From an uncultured Helicobacter sp. (lineage in GTDB: Bacteria; Campylobacterota; Campylobacteria; Campylobacterales; Helicobacteraceae): a DNA stretch of 27,091 nucleotides. Shown in pieces: positions 8,166-15,834 of the stretch. How positions within the stretch are numbered: the first letter of the stretch is position 1; the number at the start of each line of letters is the position of its first letter. Under the pieces are notes generated by a model. The model was not told where the DNA came from, ran no database searches, and was given only the letters and a program-made list of their open reading frames with translations. The position numbers and the translations under genes were made by a program. The stretch covers positions 1-27,091 of the forward strand of contig NZ_CALBGN010000002.1 in NCBI RefSeq assembly GCF_937893305.1, given 5' to 3'.

Positions 8166-8197
8166 AATAAAGAAGTTGTTGTTTTTAAGAAAAGTTT

Positions 8198-8206
8198 TGT
8201 TAAAAT
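8198..8206 (+). promoter_or_regulatory. Extended -10 promoter of the tig-clpP operon
   Basis: TGTTAAAAT, about 40 bases upstream of the tig ATG. TTGTTG about 19 bases upstream could act as a weak -35. Confidence 0.5.
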
Positions 8207-8245
8207 CAAAAATTACTTAAATTTAAAATTTGGAGCATAGAGAGA

Positions 8246-9535
8246 ATGAAGGTTAATAGAGTAGATAGTGCAAATGCAGTAGCACAAGCTACAATCCCAG
8301 CAAACGCACTCAGCAAAAAGTTAGATAAAGTAACAAAAGCGGCAAGTAAGAATCTAAAATTAGATGGATTTCGTAAGGGTAAAGTGCCTGCTGCGGCAAT
8401 TAAGCAACGCTATGGAAAGCAACTTGAAGAAGACGCGCAAAGAGAGTGTGTGCAAGACTTATTGCAAGAGATTTTAAAAGAATTAAATGTAGAAGCTTTT
8501 ATGCTTCTTGGTGATCCACGCATTACAAAGTTTGAGAAAAAAGACAGTGGAATCGAGCTTGAAGTAGAAATTAGTTTAGCTCCAACAATTAAACTTGATG
8601 ATGTGGATTCTTGTATCCCAGAAGTTAAGATTCCAGAAGTTAAAGATGCTGATATTGAGGCGCGTTTAGAAGAGATTGCAAGTGCTAGAGCACCTTTAGT
8701 TAAAATTGAAGATGGCAGACGAAAATTAAAAGATGGAGAATTTGCTAAAATTGACTTTGAGGGCTTTATTGATGGGAAGCCATTTGAGGGTGGAAAGGCA
8801 GAAGGATATTTGCTAAAAATTGGAAGTAAGTCTTTTATTGAAGGTTTTGAAGAGCAATTAATTGGAATGAAAAGAGGAGAGGAAAAAGAAATCAATGTAA
8901 CTTTTCCAGAAAATTATCAATCTAAAGATTTAGCCGGAAAGCCAGCTATGTTTAAAGTTAAGTTGCTTGAAATCCAAACAAAAGGTAAAATTGAAATTGA
9001 TGATAATTTTGCAAAAACTCTCTTTCCGGATGATAAAGAAGCAAGTGTTGAAAGCCTAAAAGCAAAGGTGAAAGAACAGCTGCAAGATGAGAAAAAACAA
9101 AAAGTTTATAACAATGAACTAAAAGAAAAACTTGTAGAAAACTTAAATGCTAAGATTGCATTTGATTTGCCAAAATCTATTGTAGAACAAGAGATGGATT
9201 TATTGCTTAGAAATGCGTTTATGGCACTGCCAAAAGAAGAGCAAGAAAAGCTTGCTAAAGATAAAGACGCAATGCAGGCAAAGCGTGAAGAACAAAGAGA
9301 AAATGCACAAAAAAGTGTGCGTGTAACACTTCTAATTGATGCAATTGCAAAGCGTGATAATCTACAAATCCCTGATAATGAAGTGATTAATACAATTTAT
9401 TATGAGGCAATGGCAATGCGTCAAGATCCTAAAGCAATGTTTGAGTATTACAAAAACAACAACTTAATCCCAGCAGTTAAAATGGCGATGCTTGAAGATA
9501 AGGTGCTTACAGCACTGCTAGATAAAAAGGCATAA
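8246..9535 (+). CDS. tig: Trigger factor, ribosome-associated chaperone
   Basis: 429 aa, full length. The N-terminal domain carries the ribosome-docking motif as GFRKGKVP (residues ~42-49). The middle FKBP-type prolyl isomerase domain spans ~150-240 (GEFAKIDFEGFIDGKPFEGG, then FIEGFEEQLIGMKRGEEK). The rest is the helical substrate-cradling C-terminal domain. It binds nascent chains at the exit tunnel. It is the first gene of tig-clpP-GGDEF-def; clpP starts one base after the tig stop. The shared operon couples folding of new chains, proteolysis and N-terminal deformylation, an arrangement also seen (without the GGDEF gene) in Campylobacter and H. pylori. Confidence 0.96.
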   Translation: MKVNRVDSANAVAQATIPANALSKKLDKVTKAASKNLKLDGFRKGKVPAAAIKQRYGKQLEEDAQRECVQDLLQEILKELNVEAFMLLGDPRITKFEKKDSGIELEVEISLAPTIKLDDVDSCIPEVKIPEVKDADIEARLEEIASARAPLVKIEDGRRKLKDGEFAKIDFEGFIDGKPFEGGKAEGYLLKIGSKSFIEGFEEQLIGMKRGEEKEINVTFPENYQSKDLAGKPAMFKVKLLEIQTKGKIEIDDNFAKTLFPDDKEASVESLKAKVKEQLQDEKKQKVYNNELKEKLVENLNAKIAFDLPKSIVEQEMDLLLRNAFMALPKEEQEKLAKDKDAMQAKREEQRENAQKSVRVTLLIDAIAKRDNLQIPDNEVINTIYYEAMAMRQDPKAMFEYYKNNNLIPAVKMAMLEDKVLTALLDKKA

Positions 9536-9536
9536 T

Positions 9537-10127
9537 ATGGGCTATTATGTGCCAACGGTTATTGAAAAGACTGGGCGCGGTGAGCGTGCTTATGATATTT
9601 ATTCTAGGCTCTTAAAAGATAGAATCATTCTTTTAAGCGGACAAATTGATGATGGATTGGCATCATCTATTGTTGCGCAATTGCTTTTTTTGGAAGCTGA
9701 AGATCCAGAGAAAGATATTTATTTGTATATCAACTCTCCCGGAGGCGTGGTAACAAGCGGATTGAGCATTTATGATACAATGAATTATGTTAAGCCAGAT
9801 ATTAGCACAATTTGTATTGGACAAGCAGCAAGTATGGGAGCGTTTTTGTTGAGCTGTGGCGCAAAGGGCAAGCGATATTCTTTGCCAAATTCACGTATTA
9901 TGATTCATCAACCATTAGGTGGAGCGCAAGGACAGGCAACAGAGATTGAAATTCAAGCAAAAGAAATTTTGCGTTTAAAAGCAAGCTTAAATGAGATTTT
10001 AGCTAATAATACAAACCAACCTTTGGAGAAGATTGCAAAAGATACAGATAGAGATTTTTATTTAAGTGCAAAAGAAGCACAAGAATATGGGCTAATTGAT
10101 AGCGTTTTGGAAAAAAGTTTGAAGTAA
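9537..10127 (+). CDS. clpP: ATP-dependent Clp protease proteolytic subunit
   Basis: 196 aa, normal ClpP length. The catalytic triad is visible: Ser99 in GQAASMGAF, His124 in MIHQPLGG and an Asp in KDTDRDFYLS (~173). The oxyanion-loop block INSPGGVV is intact. ClpP forms a double heptamer that degrades proteins fed by ClpA or ClpX. It follows tig by one base, so the two are translationally coupled. Confidence 0.97.
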   Translation: MGYYVPTVIEKTGRGERAYDIYSRLLKDRIILLSGQIDDGLASSIVAQLLFLEAEDPEKDIYLYINSPGGVVTSGLSIYDTMNYVKPDISTICIGQAASMGAFLLSCGAKGKRYSLPNSRIMIHQPLGGAQGQATEIEIQAKEILRLKASLNEILANNTNQPLEKIAKDTDRDFYLSAKEAQEYGLIDSVLEKSLK

Positions 10128-10137
10128 GGGGTATGTC

Positions 10138-11238
10138 ATGAAAGATGATTTTGGTTCCTTTGATGGGTTACAGAGTTTTGAAGCCGGTGGCATTGAGGAA
10201 TCTAGTTTAGGGAGTGCTAACTCCTTTTCATCTTTTGGAATGGAAGCAGAGCCATCGCAACCTTCTGTATCTGGCACAGAAGTAAGTGGTGATGCAAAAA
10301 CGCTCGAAGAATATGGCTTGCAAGTTATTAAAGAATTAAATGCGAATGGAATCTTACCTACACCTTATAATTATAGAATCTATTTTGAAAAGCTCTTAGA
10401 AGACAAATCGCAGGATTTTAAAGATAATGCTTTTCAATATGTAGAAGTTGATCAGCGTCCAGAAGAAAAGCAAGCCGCATTGGAATCTAAAGTGTTAAAA
10501 ACACAAAATTATATGGCAGGCACTTTAAATCAAATTGATGCTTTGTTAAAAAATTTAAAATTACTCCAAAATATTTTAAAAAAGCATGAAAAAGAAGTTG
10601 AAACAACAACTAATGCTATTGCGCTTCAGAACATTATTATGGTTTTTCAAAAGGAGCTAGATAAGCTTAGTGAAGTTACTACACATCAGTTACAAGATAT
10701 TAAAACAATGCACAAAAAGACTCTTGCTTCTATTGATGGGATTAGTGATGAAGTGATTTGTAATAGTGTGTATGGAATTTATAATAAACGCTTTTTAGAA
10801 AAGCGTGTGATTGCTGAAGCAAACTCTGTAAATGCAGGCGGATATAAATCAACACTTTTGTTTGTGCGTGTTTCAAAAAGCTTACAAAATCGCATTACTT
10901 CAGATAAGACAGCACTTGTTATTAATCGCTCACTTTCAAAAATTTTGCAAAAAGTGGCAAATCGTAGTGATATTGTGGCGTATTATGAAGCGGGAATTTT
11001 TGGAATTTTGCTAAGTCATAGTGATAAGGATTCCGCAAAACGCTTTGCAAATCGTTTAATTGAAAAGGTTGTTGGGATTAACATTATTGTTGGAGATGAA
11101 GAGATTCCTTTAAGTGTTTGCACGGGTATCGTTGAGATTAATGAACTCTCTAAGCAAAGAGAGATTATAAAAAATGGACTTGATGCTCTCAAGAAAGCTT
11201 CTAGTGGTAATATTTCCTTTGTTGTTTTTGGAGATTAG
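10138..11238 (+). CDS. Protein with degenerate GGDEF domain
   Basis: 366 aa. Residues ~1-55 are Ser/Gly-rich and look disordered. Residues ~57-190 are helical, with a coiled-coil-like stretch (LNQIDALLKNLKLLQNILKK). From ~200 the chain follows diguanylate cyclases: NSVYGIYNKRFLEKRV stands where active enzymes have 'DxLTGLxNRRxLEERL', and VAYYEAGIFGILLSHSDKD stands where they have 'VARYGGDEFAILLPxTD'. The signature GGDEF has become EAGIF and the metal-binding Asp of the first motif is Asn. It is therefore probably unable to make c-di-GMP and more likely a binding or scaffold protein. It sits between clpP (10 bases away) and def, whose start is at the end of this gene. Confidence 0.78.
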   Translation: MKDDFGSFDGLQSFEAGGIEESSLGSANSFSSFGMEAEPSQPSVSGTEVSGDAKTLEEYGLQVIKELNANGILPTPYNYRIYFEKLLEDKSQDFKDNAFQYVEVDQRPEEKQAALESKVLKTQNYMAGTLNQIDALLKNLKLLQNILKKHEKEVETTTNAIALQNIIMVFQKELDKLSEVTTHQLQDIKTMHKKTLASIDGISDEVICNSVYGIYNKRFLEKRVIAEANSVNAGGYKSTLLFVRVSKSLQNRITSDKTALVINRSLSKILQKVANRSDIVAYYEAGIFGILLSHSDKDSAKRFANRLIEKVVGINIIVGDEEIPLSVCTGIVEINELSKQREIIKNGLDALKKASSGNISFVVFGD

Positions 11239-11240
11239 TG

Positions 11241-11747
11241 ATGTTAGAAGTGATTACTTATCCTAATCCTTTGTTGCGTCAAATCTCTAAACCAGTGGAA
11301 GTTTTTGATGAAGAATTGCACACGCTTTTAGATGAAATGTATGAAGTAATGTTAGCAAAAAATGGTGTTGGAATCTCTGCAATCCAAGTAGCAAAGCCAA
11401 TCCGCGCACTTTTGATTTGTATCCCAGATGAAGAAGGTAATCAGCATAAAGAAGATTTGCTAGAAGTTATTAATCCAGAGATTATAGAAAAAGATGGAGA
11501 AATCCTTTTTAATGAGGGTTGTTTAAGTGTTCCAGAGTTTTATGAAGATGTTAAACGCGCTTCAAGCATAAAAATTGCCTATAAAGATCGCTATGGAGAG
11601 TCAAAAGAGATTGTGGCAGAAGATTATTTAGCTGTTGCTTTTCAGCACGAAATTGACCACTTAAATGGAATTTTGTTTATTGATAAACTCCCTATTCTAA
11701 AGCGTAAAAAATTTGAAAAAGGCTTGAAACAAAAGCATAAATTTTAG
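11241..11747 (+). CDS. def: Peptide deformylase
   Basis: 168 aa. It removes the formyl group from N-terminal Met of new proteins. The three motifs are present: GVGISAIQ (consensus GxGLAAxQ, residues ~42-49), EGCLS with metal ligand Cys94, and QHEIDH with His136, Glu137 and His140. I prefer ATG 11241, seven bases after GGAG, over the GTG three bases earlier that overlaps the previous stop. Def and trigger factor both act at the ribosome exit, which fits the operon. The 3' end overlaps the convergent msrA stop by 4 bases. Confidence 0.95.
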   Translation: MLEVITYPNPLLRQISKPVEVFDEELHTLLDEMYEVMLAKNGVGISAIQVAKPIRALLICIPDEEGNQHKEDLLEVINPEIIEKDGEILFNEGCLSVPEFYEDVKRASSIKIAYKDRYGESKEIVAEDYLAVAFQHEIDHLNGILFIDKLPILKRKKFEKGLKQKHKF

Positions 11748-12241
11748 TCTAATTCTTTCAAAGCAGCACTTAAGTCAATGTGGCAATATCCAGTAGGGTT
11801 TTTTTGTAAGTATTTTTGGTGATAATCTTCAGCAGGGTAAAAGTTTTCTAGTAGGCTTACTTCTGTAACAATTTCTTTAGAAAATTGTTTTTGTAAGACT
11901 TTGATGAAGTTTTGCACTGCATTTAATGTTTTGATGTCTTTTGTGTAGATTCCACTTCTATATTGTGTGCCAATATCATTGCCTTGATAGTTTAGTGCAA
12001 AGGGATCAATAATGCTAAAAAAGCGTTTTAAAAGCGTTTCAAGGCTTAAAAGTGTAGAATCAAAAGTGATTTCCACAGCTTCTACTGCCTGTGTTTCCCC
12101 GTTGCAAACTTGCTGATAACTGGGCGATTCCACCTTAGAGTTTGCATAGCCAACTTGTGAGTTAATAACTCCTTTAAGCAAGTCAAAATAGCCTTGCACT
12201 CCCCAAAAACATCCACCTGCTAAATAAATTGTTTGTTGCAT
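11744..12241 (-). CDS. msrA: Peptide methionine sulfoxide reductase MsrA
   Basis: 165 aa, a single MsrA domain without a fused MsrB. The GGCFWG motif gives catalytic Cys11, and the family phrases QVGYANS and AEDYHQKYL are present. It reduces the S-epimer of methionine sulfoxide in oxidised proteins. AGGAAAACTT precedes the ATG, with TATAAT at 12266-12271 giving a short leader. It is single and convergent with def. Its promoter lies just downstream of the stop of the broken SGNH-like gene. Confidence 0.95.
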   Translation of the reverse strand: MQQTIYLAGGCFWGVQGYFDLLKGVINSQVGYANSKVESPSYQQVCNGETQAVEAVEITFDSTLLSLETLLKRFFSIIDPFALNYQGNDIGTQYRSGIYTKDIKTLNAVQNFIKVLQKQFSKEIVTEVSLLENFYPAEDYHQKYLQKNPTGYCHIDLSAALKELD

Positions 12242-12265
12242 AAGTTTTCCTAAATTTCATTTAAG

Positions 12266-12271
12266 ATTATA
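12266..12271 (-). promoter_or_regulatory. -10 box of msrA
   Basis: TATAAT on the minus strand, about 25 bases upstream of the msrA ATG, with AGGA in the leader. Confidence 0.5.
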
Positions 12272-12291
12272 GTTTTATAAGCTGGAATATC

Positions 12292-12396
12292 TTACTGCTT
12301 TTTGTAGGATTTTATCATATTTAAAAGTGGAGTAGCATCATATTGCATAATTTTTTGTTTCATAAAGCGCAAATAAGGAACAATATTTTGTGTATT
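12292..12396 (-). pseudogene. 3' remnant of a second SGNH/DltD-like gene
   Basis: The frame from 12396 gives 34 residues and TAA (12292-12294). Its sequence, with MQYDATPLLNMIKSYKKQ at the end, aligns with the last residues of the intact SGNH-like protein at 14732 (KNYDITPLVNIAKNMG), including a shared Tyr-Asp-x-Thr-Pro-Leu. The match is clear but not identical, so this is the tail of a diverged paralogue, not a copy of the neighbour. It begins exactly where the 780-bp MBOAT repeat stops and is in a different frame from it. No start codon, promoter or catalytic motif remains. Confidence 0.7.
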
Positions 12397-12403
12397 CAAA
12401 ATA
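12384..12403. repeat. Inverted repeat at the MBOAT/SGNH-remnant junction
   Basis: TATTTTG (12384-12390) and CAAAATA (12397-12403) are exact reverse complements around six bases. The join between the duplicated MBOAT segment (from 12396) and the SGNH remnant falls within this small hairpin. Confidence 0.6.
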
Positions 12404-13175
12404 AAGCTGAAAGGTATAAGATAAAGAAGTTGCCCAAGATTCTGCAAGGTTTAAAAACTCACCCTTTTCTACAATGCTAAATCCATTATTAGCCCATTTT
12501 GCAAAACTATCTGCAATAAAAACCTTTTTAAATAAACCTATGGAGAAAATAAACAAACCCTTAGCAATCTTATCCCATTGCACACTATTAGATAAGGATT
12601 TAAATTGTGGCATCATTTCTTTATGATGCACAATAGGTCCTGCAATTAGTTGTGGGAAAAAACTCACAAATAAACAATAATCTAAAAAATCAATTTTAAA
12701 TGGGCTAGAAAAGATGGAATCGTAATTTTCTTCTAAATCTTTTACATCAATTCTCTTATAGCAATCCACCAAAAAAGCGATTTGTTGAAAGGTAAAAAAC
12801 GAAATTGCAAGAGGTAAAAGAATATGAGGTAAAGGGATATTAAAATCTAAATGTAGAAGCTTAGAGAGTAAATTAAAATTCTCTAAAAAGAAGTCTGTGT
12901 ATTTAAAAAATCCAAGTAAGGCAAGATTAAAAAAGACTCCAATGCACAGATAAAGTTTATTATGCCCCCCCCCCATATTATTTTTAGCAAAACTCTTTAA
13001 AATTAGTGTTGCAATCCCATAATTTATCAAAATAGAAAGTAAAAGTAATGCAAGATATTTAACTTCCCAAAAGGCATAGAAAAATAAACTGCCAAGAACC
13101 AAGAAAAGCTTGGCTAAAAAGTCTTTATGCAAAAATCTTAACCCATAAAAGCCAAGCAGCATTATGGGTAAGAAA
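12396..13175 (-). repeat. 780-bp direct repeat, copy 1
   Basis: Line-by-line comparison with 16568-17347 (constant offset 4172) shows no difference. The first mismatches are 12395/16567 and 13176/17348. Both copies are in the same orientation, with mnmA, the UPF0306-like gene and the SGNH-like gene between them. Confidence 0.95.
12965..12974 (-). repeat. Poly-G tract (G10 on the coding strand), copy 1
   Basis: Ten consecutive C on the plus strand, G10 in the coding direction, inside the broken MBOAT copy. Same length as in the intact gene. Confidence 0.9.
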
Positions 13176-13226
13176 TAAGTGGTCCTTAAATATAAAAAGT
13201 GGATTCCAGCATAATTTAATAAGCCT

Positions 13227-14270
13227 TTAAAGAATAAAACCACCACCAAGCACTTTAGAACCATCATAAAGCACAAGAGCCTGTCCGCTTGCTGCTCCAT
13301 AAACAGGTTCTTGCAAATGCGCCACAATCACTTCCTTTTTACCATCTTCTAAGAGTTCAATTTTCGCTTTTGTCTTGTGGCTTTTGTAGCGGATTTTTAT
13401 TTCACACTCTAAGAGATTGCCTGTTTTAAAATATTCTTTAGGCAGAGAAAAATTTGTCGCACGAACTTCTTTTGTGGCTAGAGATTCCTTATCTCCTACA
13501 ACAATTGTGTTATTTTGTGGATTAATTTTTAACACATAATGTGGAGTTAGCGCGCCTTTAATCTCAAAACCCTTGCGCTTGCCAATGGTGTATTGCATAT
13601 AGCCCTTATGCGTGCCAATCACATTTCCTTGTGTATCTAGCACATCGCCTATGGAATCTGTTTTGTAGTGTTTGTTTAAAACATCAATATAAGAATTTTC
13701 CACAAAACAAATCTCTTGAGAATCTTTATAAGTTTCTAGTGTTCCAAGCCAAGAAAGCTCTTTTAGGGCAATGGGTTTAATTTCTTCTTTGATTTTATCT
13801 CCAAGTGGAAAAATAATGCGTGAAATCCATTCAGGTTTCAATCCAAAAAGAAAATAACTTTGATCTTTGTGTATATCCGCACCTTGTGAGATTTTTCCAT
13901 CTTTAATTTGTGCATAATGTCCGGTTGCAACATAATCAAATCCCATTTTATCAGCCAATTCAAATGCAATTCCAAATTTTACAAAGGGGTTGCACATAGC
14001 ACAAGGATTTGGAGTTAATCCTTTTTTGTATGATTCTACAAAATAGTTATAAACCTTTTCTTTAAAAAGTTCTTTTTCATCAATGATAGAATATTCTATA
14101 TTTAAATGTTTCGCGCATTTTTCAATATTGCGCACAAAATAAGCGTGCTTCTCTTCTTTGTTGTGGAGCTTTAAATACACTCCATAGACTAAATATCCCT
14201 GTTTTTGTAGAAGATAAGCACAATAGCTAGAATCTACACCGCCACTCATTAATAATAGCACCTTTTTCAT
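13227..14270 (-). CDS. mnmA: tRNA-specific 2-thiouridylase MnmA
   Basis: 347 aa, normal length. It adds sulfur to U34 of tRNA-Lys, -Glu and -Gln. The N-terminal PP-loop motif is LMSGGVDSS (residues ~7-15). The two catalytic cysteines lie in NPCAMCNPFVKFG and DSQEICFV, and ATGHYAQ is conserved. The ATG overlaps the stop of the preceding UPF0306-like gene (ATGA), so the pair is co-transcribed. It lies between the two MBOAT repeats, so homologous recombination between them would delete it; tRNA-Glu(UUC) in this window is one of its expected substrates. Confidence 0.96.
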   Translation of the reverse strand: MKKVLLLMSGGVDSSYCAYLLQKQGYLVYGVYLKLHNKEEKHAYFVRNIEKCAKHLNIEYSIIDEKELFKEKVYNYFVESYKKGLTPNPCAMCNPFVKFGIAFELADKMGFDYVATGHYAQIKDGKISQGADIHKDQSYFLFGLKPEWISRIIFPLGDKIKEEIKPIALKELSWLGTLETYKDSQEICFVENSYIDVLNKHYKTDSIGDVLDTQGNVIGTHKGYMQYTIGKRKGFEIKGALTPHYVLKINPQNNTIVVGDKESLATKEVRATNFSLPKEYFKTGNLLECEIKIRYKSHKTKAKIELLEDGKKEVIVAHLQEPVYGAASGQALVLYDGSKVLGGGFIL

Positions 14271-14692
14271 TTTATTCCTTTATATATCAATTTTTTTTGT
14301 AATAAAAGTTGATTGTCTGTGTATTTTGCAAAGTAAATATCAAGTGCAAAAATCTCTCCATTTCCAAGAGTGGCAAAAGGAAATTTTTGATAGTAAAATC
14401 TCTGTTCCTCTTGTGTGGCATTGCGAAAATACGCTTTGATTTGCACACCTTTTAGATTTGTTAGAATGCTAGAATCTTGCGCAATTATGACTGCAACATT
14501 TGGATTAACAGAGGCTAATTTTATATGTTTAGAATTAGAATCGCTTTTGAAGCAAAGGCTTAAATTCTGAGTGAAAAACGCATAATAACAGCTTGCACTA
14601 TAAACACTTAAATGTGTATCTTCCGTATTATCAATCACGCTAAGAGCAAGTAAATGTTGCTTTGCAATAAACGCTTTGATTTTGTCATTCAT
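14267..14692 (-). CDS. UPF0306/YhbP-like flavin split-barrel protein
   Basis: 141 aa. The pattern IAKQHLLALSVIDNTEDTHL, then SASCYYAFFTQNLSLCFKS and NPNVAVIIAQ, resembles the pyridoxamine-phosphate-oxidase-like split barrel of the UPF0306 (YhbP) group, whose activity is not established. It overlaps mnmA by 4 bases. The upstream spacer is only 39 bases and contains the terminator of the SGNH-like gene. A TACAAT at 14700-14705 could drive it, but would leave almost no leader. No clear Shine-Dalgarno is visible. Confidence 0.6.
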   Translation of the reverse strand: MNDKIKAFIAKQHLLALSVIDNTEDTHLSVYSASCYYAFFTQNLSLCFKSDSNSKHIKLASVNPNVAVIIAQDSSILTNLKGVQIKAYFRNATQEEQRFYYQKFPFATLGNGEIFALDIYFAKYTDNQLLLQKKLIYKGIK

Positions 14693-14708
14693 AAACGCAA
14701 TTGTAACT

Positions 14709-14732
14709 AAAAAGGCTTAAGGCAGAGCCTTT
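14709..14732 (-). terminator. Rho-independent terminator after the MBOAT-SGNH pair
   Basis: Read on the minus strand, AAAGGCT (14732-14726) pairs with AGCCTTT (14717-14711) across an 8-nt loop, and the 3' arm runs into TTTTT. It begins at the last base of the SGNH-like stop codon. It probably ends transcripts coming from the flagellar operon and the acyltransferase pair. Confidence 0.7.
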
Positions 14733-15826
14733 CACTCATTAATAACGCCCATATTTTTAGCAATATTAACAAGTGGGGTTATATCATAATTTTTGATGTT
14801 TTTCTCTAGAGTATTGAAATAAGATTCCACATTGTCCAAGGTTAAAACATATTGTTTATCACGCATTGCACTAAGCTGTAAAGAGTTCATATCGCTAGCA
14901 TAATGGATAGCATCACCAGCGTAATTTGCGATATTGTCCGCATAATCTAAAGTATCAAAACCATAGATGGTAACATTGTTTAGGTTTTTTGTTTGGTGGA
15001 GTAGCCAAGAAATAATTCTTTTGCGTTCTATAAAGGCTTTAGCATGCATTTTAAAGTGAAGTCTTGAATAAGGGGGGATTACTAAGTGAAATTTTGTATT
15101 TGGATGTTCTTTTATAAAGGATAGAGTAAAAGTATTTAAAAATTCTTGTTGTTTGCTTATATCTATTTTATCTTCATTAAATTCTACAGGTTTTGCTTGT
15201 GCGAAGTCTTTAAATTCGCTTTTGAAAATATCAGAATTAAACTTTATCCAATTTTCAAATCCGCCTAGTCTTTGGATATGTTTCTCTTCTTTGATCCATT
15301 GTAAAAGTGTTTCTAGGTTCTTTTCGCCAATACAGCTTTCTTTTTGGCTAAAAGTTAGAGTGCAAATGATAAATCTATCGTTGAAATATGCCTCAAAATC
15401 ATTTAAAAAAGAGTTGTCATAAAGGAGTTGAAAGTTTGGCTTGGTGGTTAGTTCATCGCTAAAAGCATCCAAAGAATAGATAATAGCTTTTGGCTCTTTA
15501 TGTGAAAAAAGATAATTTAAGAGAATAGATCTTTCTTTAATGCTACTACCTGCTGGTGAAATATTCACCCACTTGCCACCTAGTTTTTCATTTGCTTCTT
15601 GTGCTGAAGTATTTTGGAGCATAGAAGTGCCTAGGATATAGGAATCAAAATCATAATGCTTAATAATCCCTCTAGCTCCTAAACGCATTTCGCTAAAGAA
15701 TCTTTCTTTAAAATAGCTTTTATGAAAGATTTGTAAAGGATCATAAATGTAAATAACGCTTAAGGATAAGCAAGTTATTGAAAGAAAAAATATCAAGGTA
15801 TAAAGAATAAATTTAATATTACTCAT
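14732..15826 (-). CDS. SGNH/DltD-like partner of the MBOAT acyltransferase
   Basis: 364 aa. One N-terminal membrane anchor (residues ~6-28) with the remainder predicted periplasmic. The block SYILGTSMLQNT places Ser68 in a Gly-x-Ser nucleophile context. GDAIHYASDM near the C-terminus (~305-308) matches the DxxH of SGNH hydrolases and transferases. Such proteins (DltD, AlgJ/AlgX, PatB types) receive an acyl group exported by an MBOAT membrane protein and place it on a wall or surface polymer. It starts 9 bases after the MBOAT gene, as expected for a two-gene module. Substrate unknown: peptidoglycan, LPS, capsule or flagellar glycan are all possible. Its C-terminal residues resemble the remnant at 12292-12396. 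Confidence 0.78.
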   Translation of the reverse strand: MSNIKFILYTLIFFLSITCLSLSVIYIYDPLQIFHKSYFKERFFSEMRLGARGIIKHYDFDSYILGTSMLQNTSAQEANEKLGGKWVNISPAGSSIKERSILLNYLFSHKEPKAIIYSLDAFSDELTTKPNFQLLYDNSFLNDFEAYFNDRFIICTLTFSQKESCIGEKNLETLLQWIKEEKHIQRLGGFENWIKFNSDIFKSEFKDFAQAKPVEFNEDKIDISKQQEFLNTFTLSFIKEHPNTKFHLVIPPYSRLHFKMHAKAFIERKRIISWLLHQTKNLNNVTIYGFDTLDYADNIANYAGDAIHYASDMNSLQLSAMRDKQYVLTLDNVESYFNTLEKNIKNYDITPLVNIAKNMGVINE

Positions 15827-15834
15827 AAAATTCC

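Larger units (their letters stand above)
12396..13187 (-). pseudogene. Broken copy of the MBOAT O-acyltransferase gene (N-terminal half)
   Basis: Encodes about 260 residues matching residues ~11-270 of the intact MBOAT protein at 15835-17379; 780 bp (12396-13175) are identical. It ends before the conserved PLGGNRG and the catalytic WHGAGFG histidine, then runs out of frame into the SGNH remnant. At its 5' side the ribosome-binding stretch AAGGACCACT (13187-13178) is kept, but the start codon and first coding bases are missing: 34 bases in the intact gene are replaced by 2. The open frame continues upstream into mnmA only by chance. It follows mnmA directly. It retains the 10-G tract (12965-12974). 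I consider it non-functional as an enzyme. Confidence 0.88.

Noticed and set aside
8410..8895. 161-codon antisense frame within tig
   Set aside because: Ser/Lys/Ile-rich composition with no motif; a mirror of the tig codons. The same applies to other opposite-strand frames over ftsK, pepQ, fliY and flhF.
12338..13327. A 329-codon open frame that looks like a complete small membrane protein
   Set aside because: Its first ~33 codons lie in the wrong frame of mnmA, there is no usable start after mnmA, and its last 19 codons are out-of-frame SGNH remnant. Only the middle is homologous to anything.
14700..14705. TACAAT as promoter of the UPF0306-mnmA pair
   Set aside because: Transcription would start at or next to the ATG, and no leaderless start is otherwise supported. 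Mentioned in the gene entry but not called as a feature.
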